Positions 18,440-27,880 of a stretch of DNA of 64,000 nt are shown piece after piece. The stretch's first letter is position 1, and each line of letters begins with the position of its first letter. This DNA is from an uncultured Polaribacter sp. (GTDB lineage Bacteria; Bacteroidota; Bacteroidia; Flavobacteriales; Flavobacteriaceae): contig NZ_CANMHM010000006.1 of assembly GCF_947497695.1 (NCBI RefSeq), positions 1-64,000 of the forward strand, written 5' to 3'. The notes beneath the pieces were generated by a model. The model did not search any database and had not been told where the DNA came from. It saw nothing but the letters and a program-made list of their open reading frames with translations. The position numbers and the translations under genes were made by a program.

Positions 18440-19210
18440 ATGCAAGATAAACCCTTAATATTAATTACAAATGATGATGGAATTACTGCTCCTGGTTTAA
18501 GAGCTTTAATTAGGATCATGAATAAAATAGGAGAGGTAGTTGTTGTTGCACCTGATAGCCCACAAAGTGGAATGGGACATGCAATTACTGTTGACAATGT
18601 TTTAACTTGCAATCCTATAACTATTGATGAGGGACCTCAGTTAGAATATACCTGTTCTGGTACACCAGCAGATTGTGTAAAAATGGCAGTTAATGAAATT
18701 TTAAATAGAAAACCAGATTTGTGTGTTTCTGGTATAAATCACGGGGCAAACTCTTCTATAAGTGTTATTTATTCTGGTACAATGAGTGCAGCTATTGAAG
18801 CAGGAATTGAAGGTGTGCCTGCCATTGGTTTTTCTTTATTAGACTACAAATGGCACGCAGATTTTAAACCAGCAGAAGAATATATTAAAAATATTACTTT
18901 AAATGCTTTGTTAAACGGAATTCCTGAAGGTATTGTTTTAAATGTAAATATCCCTAAATTAAATAAAGAAGAAATTAAAGGCGTTAAAATTTGTAGACAA
19001 GCAAATGGGTATTGGAAAGAAATTTTTGACAAACGTAAAAACCCAATGGGTAAAGAATACTATTGGCTTTCTGGCGAGTTTGTAAACAAAGACAAAGGGC
19101 AAGATACAGATGTATTTGCTTTAGAAAGTGGATATGTTTCTGTAGTACCTGTTCAGTTTGATATGACTGCACATCACATGATTCAAAAATTAAACGCTTG
19201 GGAACTGTAG
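18440..19210 (+). CDS. surE: 5'/3'-nucleotidase SurE
   Basis: A metal-dependent phosphatase acting on nucleoside monophosphates, cytoplasmic. The N-terminal signature ITNDDGITAPGLRAL is intact, with the metal-binding Asp-Asp pair. The SGINHGANSS stretch is also present, as is VYSGT-like IYSGTMSAA. I chose the ATG at 18440 (256 residues) over a TTG seven codons upstream, because it puts the first beta strand at the normal distance from the start. It heads the block surE, small membrane protein, lpxB, NlpC/P60 and comEC; its end overlaps the next frame. Confidence 0.93.
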   Translation: MQDKPLILITNDDGITAPGLRALIRIMNKIGEVVVVAPDSPQSGMGHAITVDNVLTCNPITIDEGPQLEYTCSGTPADCVKMAVNEILNRKPDLCVSGINHGANSSISVIYSGTMSAAIEAGIEGVPAIGFSLLDYKWHADFKPAEEYIKNITLNALLNGIPEGIVLNVNIPKLNKEEIKGVKICRQANGYWKEIFDKRKNPMGKEYYWLSGEFVNKDKGQDTDVFALESGYVSVVPVQFDMTAHHMIQKLNAWEL

Positions 19211-19485
19211 TTAAGAATGTTTTAATTGGAGTTTTTGTCTCTCTATTTGCAACTTTTGGAGGCATTTTTGTGTATTTAGAATATATCTCTAGATATGGAT
19301 TTTATGAAACGATTGATTTAATTATCGAAGGAAAATTATATGGAAAAGTAATTTCTTTAGCGGCAATTCCTAATTTATTTGTCTTCTTTATTTTTATCAA
19401 AAAGAAACAAGACAATTGTGCAAAAGGAGTTTTATTGGTTACTATTTTAATTGCGTTAACAACCTTAGTTTTAAAGTTTTTCTAA
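19198..19485 (+). CDS. Small membrane protein between surE and lpxB
   Basis: A 95-residue hydrophobic protein with three likely membrane segments (about 6-28, 52-68 and 77-94) and a short charged loop with KKKQDN. The only reasonable start is the TTG at 19198, which overlaps the surE stop by 13 bases; the exact start is uncertain. It ends nine bases before lpxB. I do not recognise a family. Its place inside a tight block with lpxB suggests an envelope role, but nothing in the sequence proves it. Confidence 0.65.
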   Translation: MGTVVKNVLIGVFVSLFATFGGIFVYLEYISRYGFYETIDLIIEGKLYGKVISLAAIPNLFVFFIFIKKKQDNCAKGVLLVTILIALTTLVLKFF

Positions 19486-19494
19486 CTTAAAAAT

Positions 19495-20610
19495 ATGAAA
19501 TATTATATTATTGCAGGTGAGGCTTCAGGAGATTTACATGGATCAAATTTAATGAAAGCATTGTATACAAAAGATGCAAATGCTGAGATTAAATTTTGGG
19601 GTGGAGATTTAATGAAAAATGTTGGTGGTACTTTAGTAAGTCATTATAAAGAAAGAGCTTTTATGGGCTTTTTTGAAGTTTTAATGAACCTAAACAAACT
19701 ATTGGTTTTTATAAAGTTTTGTAAAAAAGATATTGAAAATTTTAAACCTGATGTAGTAGTTTTTATAGACAATTCTGGTTTTAATTTACGGATTGCAAAA
19801 TGGGCTAAAAAAGCAGGTTTTAAAACCAATTATTACATTTCTCCTCAAGTTTGGGCAAGTAGAGCAACCAGAGTAAAAGCAATAAAAAGAGACATTGATA
19901 AAATGTTTGTAATACTACCTTTTGAAAAAGAATTTTACAAAAAATACAATTATAATGTAGCGTTTGTTGGGCATCCTTTAATTGATGCCATTGCAGATAG
20001 AAAACAAGTAAGTGAAATTGCTTTTAGAAAAGAACATTGTTTAGACGATAAAAAAATAATTGCACTTTTACCAGGAAGTAGAAAGCAAGAAATTACAAAA
20101 ATGTTATCTGTAATGTTATCTTTAATGGATGATTTTTCTGAATATCAATTTGTAATTGCAGGTGCTCCAAGTCAAGATTTTAATTTTTATAAAAATATTA
20201 TTGGCAACAGAAACGTTGCTTTTATCAACAATAAAACTTACGATTTGTTAAGTATTTCTTATGCAGCCTTAGTTGGTTCTGGTACTGCAACCTTAGAAAC
20301 GGCATTGTTTAAAGTACCACAAGTTGTTTGTTATAAAGGAGGCTTTATTTCTTATCAAATTGCAAAGAGAATTATTACGCTAAAGTTTATTTCTTTGGTA
20401 AACTTAATTATGGATAAAGAAGTGGTTAAAGAATTGATTCAGAATGATTTTAACAAGAAAAACTTAAAAACAGCATTGACCAATATTTTAGATGATTCTT
20501 ATAGAGAAAAGTTGTTTTTAGAGTATTTTGAATTAGAAATAATTCTAGGAGGAAAAGGAGCTTCTCAAAATGTAGCTCAACAAATTGTTAACGATTTAAA
20601 AAAAATATAA
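19495..20610 (+). CDS. lpxB: Lipid-A-disaccharide synthase
   Basis: A GT19 glycosyltransferase that joins UDP-2,3-diacylglucosamine and lipid X to form the lipid A disaccharide, at the inner face of the inner membrane. The length of 371 residues matches the family. The N-terminal motif IIAGEASGDLHGSNLMKAL is textbook LpxB. The central YYISPQVWASR and PLIDAI segments are present, as is LPGSRKQEI near residue 195. The C-terminal SGTATLETAL sits near 262. It is followed after one base by the NlpC/P60 gene, so they share a transcript. Confidence 0.95.
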   Translation: MKYYIIAGEASGDLHGSNLMKALYTKDANAEIKFWGGDLMKNVGGTLVSHYKERAFMGFFEVLMNLNKLLVFIKFCKKDIENFKPDVVVFIDNSGFNLRIAKWAKKAGFKTNYYISPQVWASRATRVKAIKRDIDKMFVILPFEKEFYKKYNYNVAFVGHPLIDAIADRKQVSEIAFRKEHCLDDKKIIALLPGSRKQEITKMLSVMLSLMDDFSEYQFVIAGAPSQDFNFYKNIIGNRNVAFINNKTYDLLSISYAALVGSGTATLETALFKVPQVVCYKGGFISYQIAKRIITLKFISLVNLIMDKEVVKELIQNDFNKKNLKTALTNILDDSYREKLFLEYFELEIILGGKGASQNVAQQIVNDLKKI

Positions 20611-20611
20611 A

Positions 20612-21091
20612 TTGAAAAATGTAGCGTTTTTATTTATTGTTTTTTCATTTGTAATGAGTGCTTGTTCATCCTCTAAAAGTGTTGTAAAAGCCAATAAAAA
20701 TAACACAACTAAAGTTGATAAAATAGTTACGAATGCTCTTCAATATAAAGGTGTTTCATATAAATATGGAGGAACAACAAGGCAAGGAATGGATTGTTCT
20801 GGGCTAATTTATGTTGCTTATGGAAGTCAAAATGTTCAGTTGCCAAGAGTTTCTAGAAACATGGCAAAAGCAGGAAGAAAAGTTGCTGTAAGTAATGTTA
20901 AAAAAGGCGATTTACTTTTTTTTAAAACGAACAAAAATAGTAATACTATAAACCATGTTGGCTTGGTGGTTTCTCATAAAAACGGACAAATACGTTTTGT
21001 ACATGCATCCACTTCAAGAGGTGTTATTGTATCTACTTTATCAGAAAAGTACTGGAAAAATGCGTTTGTAAAAGCGACTAGTATTTTATAA
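20612..21091 (+). CDS. NlpC/P60 (C40) family lipoprotein peptidase
   Basis: A 159-residue secreted peptidoglycan hydrolase, expected to cut peptide stems. It has a lipoprotein signal with the lipobox ending at Cys18 (VMSAC). The C40 catalytic triad is visible: Cys61 in MDCSGLIYVAYG, His114 in INHVGLVV and His130 in FVHAST. Translation appears to begin at a TTG two bases after the lpxB stop, since no ATG gives a complete signal peptide. Being small with no SH3 domains, it is a minimal Spr-like enzyme. Confidence 0.9.
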   Translation: MKNVAFLFIVFSFVMSACSSSKSVVKANKNNTTKVDKIVTNALQYKGVSYKYGGTTRQGMDCSGLIYVAYGSQNVQLPRVSRNMAKAGRKVAVSNVKKGDLLFFKTNKNSNTINHVGLVVSHKNGQIRFVHASTSRGVIVSTLSEKYWKNAFVKATSIL

Positions 21092-21168
21092 CTATATCAT
21101 TAATTTTCATTCATTTTTTTTTATGAATCTTTAAATAGTCTGTGGATTTATTTAAAGGCTTTAAAATT

Positions 21169-21313
21169 TTGCCACGAATTCACGAATTATTCTATGATTT
21201 AGTCTAAATTAATTTCACAAATTTAGAAAACCAAAGGTTTTTATTTGTGAAATTAAAGTTGAAAATAGTTATTCAAAATAATTGAGGATTAAAAATTTGT
21301 GAATTCGTGGCAA
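21169..21313. repeat. Nested inverted-repeat element (MITE- or REP-like)
   Basis: The outer arms are a perfect 15-base inverted repeat, TTGCCACGAATTCAC (21169-21183) and GTGAATTCGTGGCAA (21299-21313). An inner perfect 12-base repeat, AATTTCACAAAT (21211-21222) and ATTTGTGAAATT (21243-21254), lies between them. The whole can fold into a cruciform or a long RNA hairpin. No open frame or target-site duplication is evident. Confidence 0.7.
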
Positions 21314-21342
21314 TGTAAAAGTATGAGTTTGCCTAGAAAAGC

Positions 21343-21396
21343 CTTTGGGTTTATCCAAAGAAAAGAAATGTTAAATTTCAAATTGGCTTTAGCCAA
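21343..21396. repeat. Two-hairpin intergenic repeat, copy A
   Basis: The palindrome CTTTGGGTTTATCCAAAG (21343-21360) is followed 22 bases later by TTGGCTTTAGCCAA (21383-21396). The same order and spacing recur at 33122-33173. This points to a dispersed REP-like family. Confidence 0.65.
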
Positions 21397-21514
21397 ATTC
21401 TAACACCCATTTTAGGTAATTTTTTTAAAACTTTATACAGGTAATTGATGACTTTTTATTGATAATTTCATCTTGTTACAATATTAAACTTATTTTCATT
21501 AACTTTATCATGCT

Positions 21515-23533
21515 ATGAAAAGGTTACTGAATTACTTGCCCTTGCACTTTGTTGTGCTTGGTGTTTTTGGAATATGCCTCCAGTTTTTTACGTGTTTTTG
21601 GTATTTTAACTTTGGTGAAACAATCTTATTGTTAGGTTTTTTAACGTTGTTGATTTTGTTTGTTAAAAACAACATTTTTAGAACATTCACTTCTTTAATA
21701 TTATTCTTTTTTATTGGAGTTTCATCAGTTTACATTAATGATGACCGTAATTACGAATCTTTTTATAAGCATCATTTAAAAGAAAATTCACTAGTAGTTT
21801 TACAGATTCATAAAGTTTTAAAATCGGGGAATTATCATCAAAAATATGAAGCCAAAGTTCTTAATGTTGATGATGAAAAAACAACAGGAACAATTCTTTT
21901 GAATATTAAAAAAGACACTGTTTTTAAAGTTCTAAATGTAGATGCTAAACTACTTTTAAAACCTGTTTTAAGTGAGTTGACGCTACCTTTAAATCCACAT
22001 CAATTTAACTACAAATCATATTTAGCAAAACAAGGAATTCATCATCAGATATTTATAGAAAATAGTCAGTTTTTAACACTAAACTCTAAAGAAAGAACAC
22101 TGTTTGGTTGGTCTGCCAAATTTAGAAATCAAGTTCAAAAATCACTCAAAAAACACAATTTTAAAGCTGATGAATTAGCAGTAATCAACGCTTTATTGTT
22201 AGGACAAAGACAAGATATTTCTAAAGAATTAATTACAGATTACCAAAGAGCAGGAGCAATTCATATTTTAGCAGTTTCAGGTTTGCACATTGGTGTATTA
22301 ATGTTGATTTTATCATTTCTTTTGAAACCGATAGAAAGCATAAAATATGGTCGATTTTTAAAAATGCTACTCATTGTTTTTTTATTATGGATGTTTGCAT
22401 TTATTGCAGGTTTGTCTGCATCAGTAGTGAGAGCAGTGACCATGTTTACTTTTTTAGCCTTTGGATTGTCTTTTAAAAGAAAAAACGTAGTTGAATTTTC
22501 ATTTATTTCTTCAATGTTTTTTTTATTATTGATACAGCCAATGTTTCTGTTTGATGTAGGTTTTCAATTGAGTTATTTAGCTGTTTTTGGCATACTTTGG
22601 ATACAACCAAAATTGTACAAACTTTACACTCCAAGGTTTTTAATTGATAAGAAAATTTGGGAATTATTTTCAGTTTCAATAGCTGCACAAATAGGCATAT
22701 TTCCATTAAGTATTTATTATTTTCATCAATTCCCTGGTTTGTTTTTAGCTTCAAACTTGGTTATTATTCCTTTCTTAGGTGCTATTTTAATTGGTGGAGT
22801 TTTTGTAATTATTACTTCACTTTTAAATATTTTGCCTCAATTTTTAGCCAATTTTTACGGAACAATTATTTCTTGGATGAATGGTTTTGTAAGTTGGGTT
22901 TCTCATCAAGAAAAATTCTTGTTTAAAGAGATTTCAATCTCATTCAATTTTATGATTTGTTGCTATGTTTTTACTTTTTTAGGGATTCTTTTTTTAATGA
23001 ATGTATCAGCCAAAAAAATGATCTATTTTTTAATTTCTATAGTTTTAATTCAAGGTGTTTTTCTGTTAGAATCGAATGAAAAACAATCAAAAAAAGAAAT
23101 TATTATTTTTCATAAAAGCAGTCATACTTTAATTGGAAACAGAATTGGAAAACAACTTTTTTTACAACATAGTTTAGATAGTTTGCAATTTAAAAATGAA
23201 AATAGTATCAAATCTTACAAGATAATAGAAGGTGTGAATGAGGTTCATCAAACGAAGTTTAAAAACTTAATAAAGTGCTCAAAAAAAGAAATTTTGTTAG
23301 TAGATAGTTTAGGTGTTTATGCTGTTTCTGGCTTGGTAAATCCAATTGTAGTATTGCAATATTCACCAAAAATAAATGTATCAAGATTGATACAAAAAAT
23401 AAAACCATCGCAAATTATTGCAGATGGTTCTAATTATAAAAGTGATATAATTCGTTGGGAAAGTATCTGTTTTCAAAACAAAATCCCTTTTTATTATACT
23501 GGTATAAAAGGAGCGTTTATTCTAAAATACTAA
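21515..23533 (+). CDS. ComEC/Rec2 family DNA-uptake channel protein
   Basis: An inner-membrane protein expected to carry single-stranded DNA into the cytoplasm during natural transformation. The N-terminal region (1-190) has two membrane helices and a DUF4131-like soluble part. The competence domain (about 210-500) holds the signature LLLGQRQDISKELITDYQRAG and then HILAVSGLHIGVL, with several membrane helices. The last 150 residues are soluble but lack the zinc-binding HxHxDH of the beta-lactamase domain seen in longer ComEC proteins. At 672 residues it is a short form. It overlaps the convergent thioredoxin gene by four bases at the stop codons. Confidence 0.9.
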   Translation: MKRLLNYLPLHFVVLGVFGICLQFFTCFWYFNFGETILLLGFLTLLILFVKNNIFRTFTSLILFFFIGVSSVYINDDRNYESFYKHHLKENSLVVLQIHKVLKSGNYHQKYEAKVLNVDDEKTTGTILLNIKKDTVFKVLNVDAKLLLKPVLSELTLPLNPHQFNYKSYLAKQGIHHQIFIENSQFLTLNSKERTLFGWSAKFRNQVQKSLKKHNFKADELAVINALLLGQRQDISKELITDYQRAGAIHILAVSGLHIGVLMLILSFLLKPIESIKYGRFLKMLLIVFLLWMFAFIAGLSASVVRAVTMFTFLAFGLSFKRKNVVEFSFISSMFFLLLIQPMFLFDVGFQLSYLAVFGILWIQPKLYKLYTPRFLIDKKIWELFSVSIAAQIGIFPLSIYYFHQFPGLFLASNLVIIPFLGAILIGGVFVIITSLLNILPQFLANFYGTIISWMNGFVSWVSHQEKFLFKEISISFNFMICCYVFTFLGILFLMNVSAKKMIYFLISIVLIQGVFLLESNEKQSKKEIIIFHKSSHTLIGNRIGKQLFLQHSLDSLQFKNENSIKSYKIIEGVNEVHQTKFKNLIKCSKKEILLVDSLGVYAVSGLVNPIVVLQYSPKINVSRLIQKIKPSQIIADGSNYKSDIIRWESICFQNKIPFYYTGIKGAFILKY

Positions 23534-24084
23534 TTTGCAGGTACTTTAAATTCTGGCTTAAATGCATTACTGTAAGCTTCAAATTTTTCTTTAGTAGTAA
23601 TGTTTTTATATGCTTCGCCTTTGAACAATTTTAAATACATTTCTAACTGATTAGGGCCAAAATAACCTCTTAAAGGCATTACTAAATCTCCTTTTTCGTT
23701 CATAAATACAATGGTTGGATATGCATTAATGCCCATAAACCTTGCAAATCCGTGAGAACTGTTTCTGCTATTTGCTTTTGATGCATCATAATTAGGATTG
23801 TTGTAAGATTTTCCTTTATAATTTAGAGTTTCATTGCCTTCTCCATTAAATTTTACTGCGTAATAATTTTCATTGATAAAAGTGGCAACATCTTTGTTTT
23901 GAAAGGTGTTTTTATCTAACATTTTACAAGGACCACACCAATTTGTGTACACATCCATAATAATTTTTTTAGGATTTTCTTTTTGCATTTCTAACGCTTT
24001 TTCTAAAGTAAGCCAATTTACTTTTTGTGCTTTTGTATGGATACTAAAAGTTAAAATTGCTAAAAGGAGTATTGATTTTTTCAT
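23530..24084 (-). CDS. Exported thioredoxin-family protein (CGPC)
   Basis: A 184-residue protein with a signal peptide (ending HTKAQ), then a thioredoxin fold. The active site CGPC is at Cys50/Cys53 in TNWCGPCKM. A cis-Pro loop is in NAYPTIVF. An insertion between them (residues 80-115, rich in Asn and Ser) is typical of the DsbD-gamma-like / Thioredoxin_7 group. It likely reduces periplasmic disulfides. It lies 29 bases downstream of a paralogue (24114-24632), so the two are a tandem duplication in one transcript. Confidence 0.88.
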   Translation of the reverse strand: MKKSILLLAILTFSIHTKAQKVNWLTLEKALEMQKENPKKIIMDVYTNWCGPCKMLDKNTFQNKDVATFINENYYAVKFNGEGNETLNYKGKSYNNPNYDASKANSRNSSHGFARFMGINAYPTIVFMNEKGDLVMPLRGYFGPNQLEMYLKLFKGEAYKNITTKEKFEAYSNAFKPEFKVPAN

Positions 24085-24113
24085 CTTTTTATTTCTTAAA
24101 TTATCTACTAAGT

Positions 24114-24632
24114 TTATAAGTTACTTTTAAAGTTTTTTCCAAATTTTCTCCAACTTGTTGTTTTGTAGGTTTCATTAGCATAGTAAGTCAGCATTTTTTC
24201 TACAGCTTTTTTTTCTATATAGCCAGGAATTATATCAATTACTTTTTCTTCTTTAGATAAAAAAATAGTTGTTGGGTATGCTAATTTCCCTTCCATTAAA
24301 GTGGCAGCTAACTCATGGTAACCACGTCTTCCATCTTTTTTAAATGTATAGGTTTTGTTATTGTAAATAATATCCTTTTTTTGTTCGCCATTTAATTTTA
24401 CAGCGTAATAATTTTGGTTAATATAATTTGCAATTGTTTTATTAGTATAGCTGTTTAGATCCATCTTTTTACAATAACCACACCAATCTGTATAAATATC
24501 AATTAAAATTGGTTTTGGTTTTTGTTTATTCAAAATAATTGCTTCTTCAAAAGAAATCCATTGAATACTTTTTTGTGCGTTGGTAATTTGGCAGTATACT
24601 GAAATTGTTACAAGTAGTAGAAGTTGTTTCAT
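24114..24632 (-). CDS. Exported thioredoxin-family protein (CGYC)
   Basis: A 172-residue paralogue of the neighbouring CGPC protein. A signal peptide ends NAQ, and the active site is CGYC (Cys51/Cys54) in TDWCGYCKKM. A cis-Pro is in AYPTTIFL. The Tyr in place of Pro at the third active-site position suggests a different redox potential from its neighbour. It is probably periplasmic. It lies 86 bases after a POT transporter gene and may be read from the same long transcript. Confidence 0.85.
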   Translation of the reverse strand: MKQLLLLVTISVYCQITNAQKSIQWISFEEAIILNKQKPKPILIDIYTDWCGYCKKMDLNSYTNKTIANYINQNYYAVKLNGEQKKDIIYNNKTYTFKKDGRRGYHELAATLMEGKLAYPTTIFLSKEEKVIDIIPGYIEKKAVEKMLTYYANETYKTTSWRKFGKNFKSNL

Positions 24633-24718
24633 ATTTTAACAGTCGCAAAATATATGCCGAATTTACAAAAAAAGAAAAATAGTAAGCTAGCCCTTTTTTT
24701 CTAAATTATTAGCATATA

Positions 24719-26290
24719 TTATTTTACACCATGCATTAATTTGTTTATAATAGGTGTTAATGCCATAATTAATAAGCCTGCAATAATTGGTGTAATTGTA
24801 AAAATTAAAAAGAAGGTACTCATATCATATTCTGTTGTAATATTATCTATCATACCACCCATTGAAGCCGCTAGTTTGTTACCCATACCAACAGCTATAT
24901 ACCAAAGGCCAAACATCATTGCTATCATTTTACCAGGAACAAGTTTAGATACGTAAGACAAGCCTACAGGAGATAAACTTAATTCGCCTAAAGTATGCAA
25001 AAAATAAGCTAATATAAGCCAAATAACACTTACAGATGCTGTTTTTGCTCCTTGAGGAATACTTGCAGAACCGTAAGCTAAAACTAAAAAACCTAAACCT
25101 AGTAATATTAAGCCAATACCAAATTTTACTGTTGCAGGAGGATTGTATTTACTTTCCCATATTTTAGAGAATAAAGGTGCAAATGTAATGATGAAAAATG
25201 AGTTTAAAATTCCAAACCAAGACGCTGGTATTTCTGTAGAAGCCTCACTAAATTGATTTTTAAGCATCACAATTACTACAAACCAAATTATAATAAAGCT
25301 TATTCCTAAAAAAACATTTGATAAAGCATATTCTTTAAAAGTGATTTTAAATAATTTAAATAAAACATAAGTTATAATAACTAAAGGAACAATGGTTAGT
25401 ATTGTGTTAGATATTCTAAAAATATTTGCAGCACTTCCTTCTAAGATTCTGTTTGTGTAATCTTTTGCAAAAATTGTCATAGAACCACCAGCTTGTTCAA
25501 AAGCTGCCCAAAAGAAAACGGTAAAAAAGGCTAAAATACCAACAACAATATATCGATCTCTTTGCACATTATCTGGTACATCATCATAGCTTTTTTTATC
25601 CTTATTAGCAATTGCGTCAGATAAATCATGTACTTTACTTGGTTTTAGACCTACGTTTCCAAAAATACCCTGTGCAAACCAAAACTGTAACATTCCTAAA
25701 AACATAAAAATACCAGCCAAACCAAATCCATAATGCCAACCATAAGTTTCGCCAACATAACCACATAACATAATACCCAAGAAGGCACCTGCATTCACAC
25801 CCATATAAAAAATAGTAAAAGCACCGTCTTTTTTTTCCTGAGCATTTTTGTAAACACCATTAATAATAGAAGTAATGTTTGGTTTAAAAAAACCATTTCC
25901 TGCAATTAATAACCCAATACCTAAATACAACCCCCAAGGAGTATTAAATGCCATTGCTGCATGCCCAAGTGTCATTAGCAAAGCACCAATTGTTACAGCA
26001 TTTCTATAGCCTAAAAATTTATCTGCTAATATGCCTCCAATAATTGGTGTAAAATAAACGAGCATTGTATAGGTTCCATATAAACCCAAAGCTTCTTCTC
26101 TACTCCAAGCCCAACCACCATCTGTTAAAGACGAAATTAAAAAGATAACCAATAAGGCACGCATTCCGTAATAAGAAAAACGCTCCCACATTTCTGTGAA
26201 AAATAAAATAAATAATCCTGATGGATGACCCATCAATAATTGATTATTCATAGCTGTTCCTTCAAACTTATATTTTGTTAAGGCACTCAT
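24719..26290 (-). CDS. POT-family proton-coupled peptide transporter (second of pair)
   Basis: A 523-residue major facilitator of the inner membrane, importing di- and tripeptides with protons. The family motif FFTEMWERFSYYGMRALL is near 30-47. The PTR2 signatures GGILADKFLGYRNAV (near 80-95) and FTIFYMGVNAGAF (near 158-170) are also present. Twelve to fourteen membrane helices are expected. Lys/Glu residues in the EMWERFSYY region match the proton-coupling ExxERFxYY motif. It follows a paralogue by 50 bases and a dipeptidyl peptidase, forming a peptide-use operon. Confidence 0.92.
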   Translation of the reverse strand: MSALTKYKFEGTAMNNQLLMGHPSGLFILFFTEMWERFSYYGMRALLVIFLISSLTDGGWAWSREEALGLYGTYTMLVYFTPIIGGILADKFLGYRNAVTIGALLMTLGHAAMAFNTPWGLYLGIGLLIAGNGFFKPNITSIINGVYKNAQEKKDGAFTIFYMGVNAGAFLGIMLCGYVGETYGWHYGFGLAGIFMFLGMLQFWFAQGIFGNVGLKPSKVHDLSDAIANKDKKSYDDVPDNVQRDRYIVVGILAFFTVFFWAAFEQAGGSMTIFAKDYTNRILEGSAANIFRISNTILTIVPLVIITYVLFKLFKITFKEYALSNVFLGISFIIIWFVVIVMLKNQFSEASTEIPASWFGILNSFFIITFAPLFSKIWESKYNPPATVKFGIGLILLGLGFLVLAYGSASIPQGAKTASVSVIWLILAYFLHTLGELSLSPVGLSYVSKLVPGKMIAMMFGLWYIAVGMGNKLAASMGGMIDNITTEYDMSTFFLIFTITPIIAGLLIMALTPIINKLMHGVK

Positions 26291-26340
26291 AATCCTATAA
26301 ATTTAATTTTTGTTAAAATTGTTCTTTGATTAAAAAATAA

Positions 26341-27870
26341 TTAATCATTTTGTATTATTCTTTCGTTATCTTCTGTTCCGTGAGTTAATCTTTTTAGAGG
26401 TTTCAATAATAAAATAACCAAAATTCCAAATATAACTGTAAAAAGAGTAATTCCAGAAAAAATGGCATATTCACCAAAGTCAGAAGCTTTTTCGCCTAAT
26501 ACTCCTGCAACTTTATTGCCTAAGCCTGTAGCTGCAAAATATACCCCCATCATTAAAGAAGCATATTTTACAGGTGCTAATTTTGTGATAAAAGACAATG
26601 CAACTGGTGATGAACACAACTCGCCAATTGTATGAAATAAGTACGCTAAAACCAACCAATGCATTGCAGAGCTTCCTTTTTCTGAATATTCTGCAGCTGC
26701 AAAAATCATAAAAACAAAACCAAGCCCCATTATTATAGTTCCTATTGCCATTTTAAATAATGACGATGCTTCTTTTCCTTTTAACTTTCGTTTGGCCCAA
26801 TATCCTGCAATTGTTGTTGCCAGTATAATAATAAATCCTGCATTTAAACCTTGAAACCAAGTTGCAGGAACCTCCCAGCCAAATAAAATTCTATCGGTAT
26901 TCGATTTTGTATAAATACTCATTAAACCTCCTGCTTGTTCAAAAGCACCCCAAAATACAATAACGATTAAAAAGGAAAGTAGTAAAACTAAATAACGATC
27001 TTTAGCTATTTGATTTTCAAGGTTTTTATAGATCATCATCATAATACCTGCAACTAATGCTATAAAAGTAAATAGAACAGTATAACCCCAACTATCTACA
27101 CTAGAATAGGTTAAACCTGCGTAAATTCCATAACCAATTACCAAGCCAACAATAGTTAGGTTTAAGGGTGATTTTAATAAGTCTGAAAATAATTTTACAA
27201 TAGAAACATCGTTAGATTTTTCTTCCTCTGTAGGTTTATTCCCTACATTAATTAAAAATTTTTGTCCATACATATAAACAACTAAACCTAATAACATTGC
27301 AATACCTGCCAAACCAAAACCATAATGCCAACCAATTTTTTCGCCTACATAACCCACAATAAATGTTGCTAAAAGTGCCCCTAAATTTATACCTATATAA
27401 AAAATACTAAATCCTTTATCTCTTCTAATATCTCCTTGTTTGTATAGACCTCCAACCATTGTAGAAATGTTTGGTTTTAGCAAACCAACACCTAAAATAA
27501 TTAAAATTAACCCTGTGTAAAAAGCCCATATTTGATCGAAAGCTAAAATACCATGACCAGCAACTAGCGTTAAAGCACCATATAGAACTGCTTTTTTTTG
27601 TCCTAGAATTTTATCGGCAATCATTCCTCCAGGAATAGACATTACATACACCAACATTGTGTACCAACCATAAAGCATTATAGATTCTGAATCTAACCAA
27701 CCCAAACCAGGGTTATCTGCTGTAGTTTTTTCTACTAAATATAATGTTAACAAAGCTCTCATTCCATAGTAAGAAAAGCGTTCCCACATTTCAGTAAAAA
27801 ACAATACATACAAACCTACAGGATGTCCAAATAATTCTTTTTGATGTGGTAGTTTATTACTAATACTCAT
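26341..27870 (-). CDS. POT-family proton-coupled peptide transporter (first of pair)
   Basis: A 509-residue inner-membrane carrier, clearly paralogous to the gene at 24719-26290. It has the same FFTEMWERFSYYGMRALL segment near 23-40, GGMIADKILGQKKAV near 81-95 and FSIFYIGINLGALL near 152-165. It starts 10 bases after the stop of the dipeptidyl-peptidase IV gene, so it likely imports the dipeptides that enzyme releases. Two diverged carriers in tandem suggest different peptide preferences. Confidence 0.92.
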   Translation of the reverse strand: MSISNKLPHQKELFGHPVGLYVLFFTEMWERFSYYGMRALLTLYLVEKTTADNPGLGWLDSESIMLYGWYTMLVYVMSIPGGMIADKILGQKKAVLYGALTLVAGHGILAFDQIWAFYTGLILIILGVGLLKPNISTMVGGLYKQGDIRRDKGFSIFYIGINLGALLATFIVGYVGEKIGWHYGFGLAGIAMLLGLVVYMYGQKFLINVGNKPTEEEKSNDVSIVKLFSDLLKSPLNLTIVGLVIGYGIYAGLTYSSVDSWGYTVLFTFIALVAGIMMMIYKNLENQIAKDRYLVLLLSFLIVIVFWGAFEQAGGLMSIYTKSNTDRILFGWEVPATWFQGLNAGFIIILATTIAGYWAKRKLKGKEASSLFKMAIGTIIMGLGFVFMIFAAAEYSEKGSSAMHWLVLAYLFHTIGELCSSPVALSFITKLAPVKYASLMMGVYFAATGLGNKVAGVLGEKASDFGEYAIFSGITLFTVIFGILVILLLKPLKRLTHGTEDNERIIQND

Positions 27871-27880
27871 AAATTTATTT

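Larger units (their letters stand above)
21092..21514. other. Intergenic region with two inverted-repeat elements
   Basis: 423 bases without a coding frame. It contains a 145-base nested inverted-repeat element (21169-21313) and a two-hairpin repeat (21343-21396) that recurs near 33.1 kb. Both are listed separately. The last 100 bases are AT-rich and probably hold the comEC promoter, but I see no clear box. Confidence 0.7.

Noticed and set aside
21092..21514. CRISPR array
   Set aside because: The repeats are inverted and nested, not direct repeats with regular spacers, and no cas gene is nearby.
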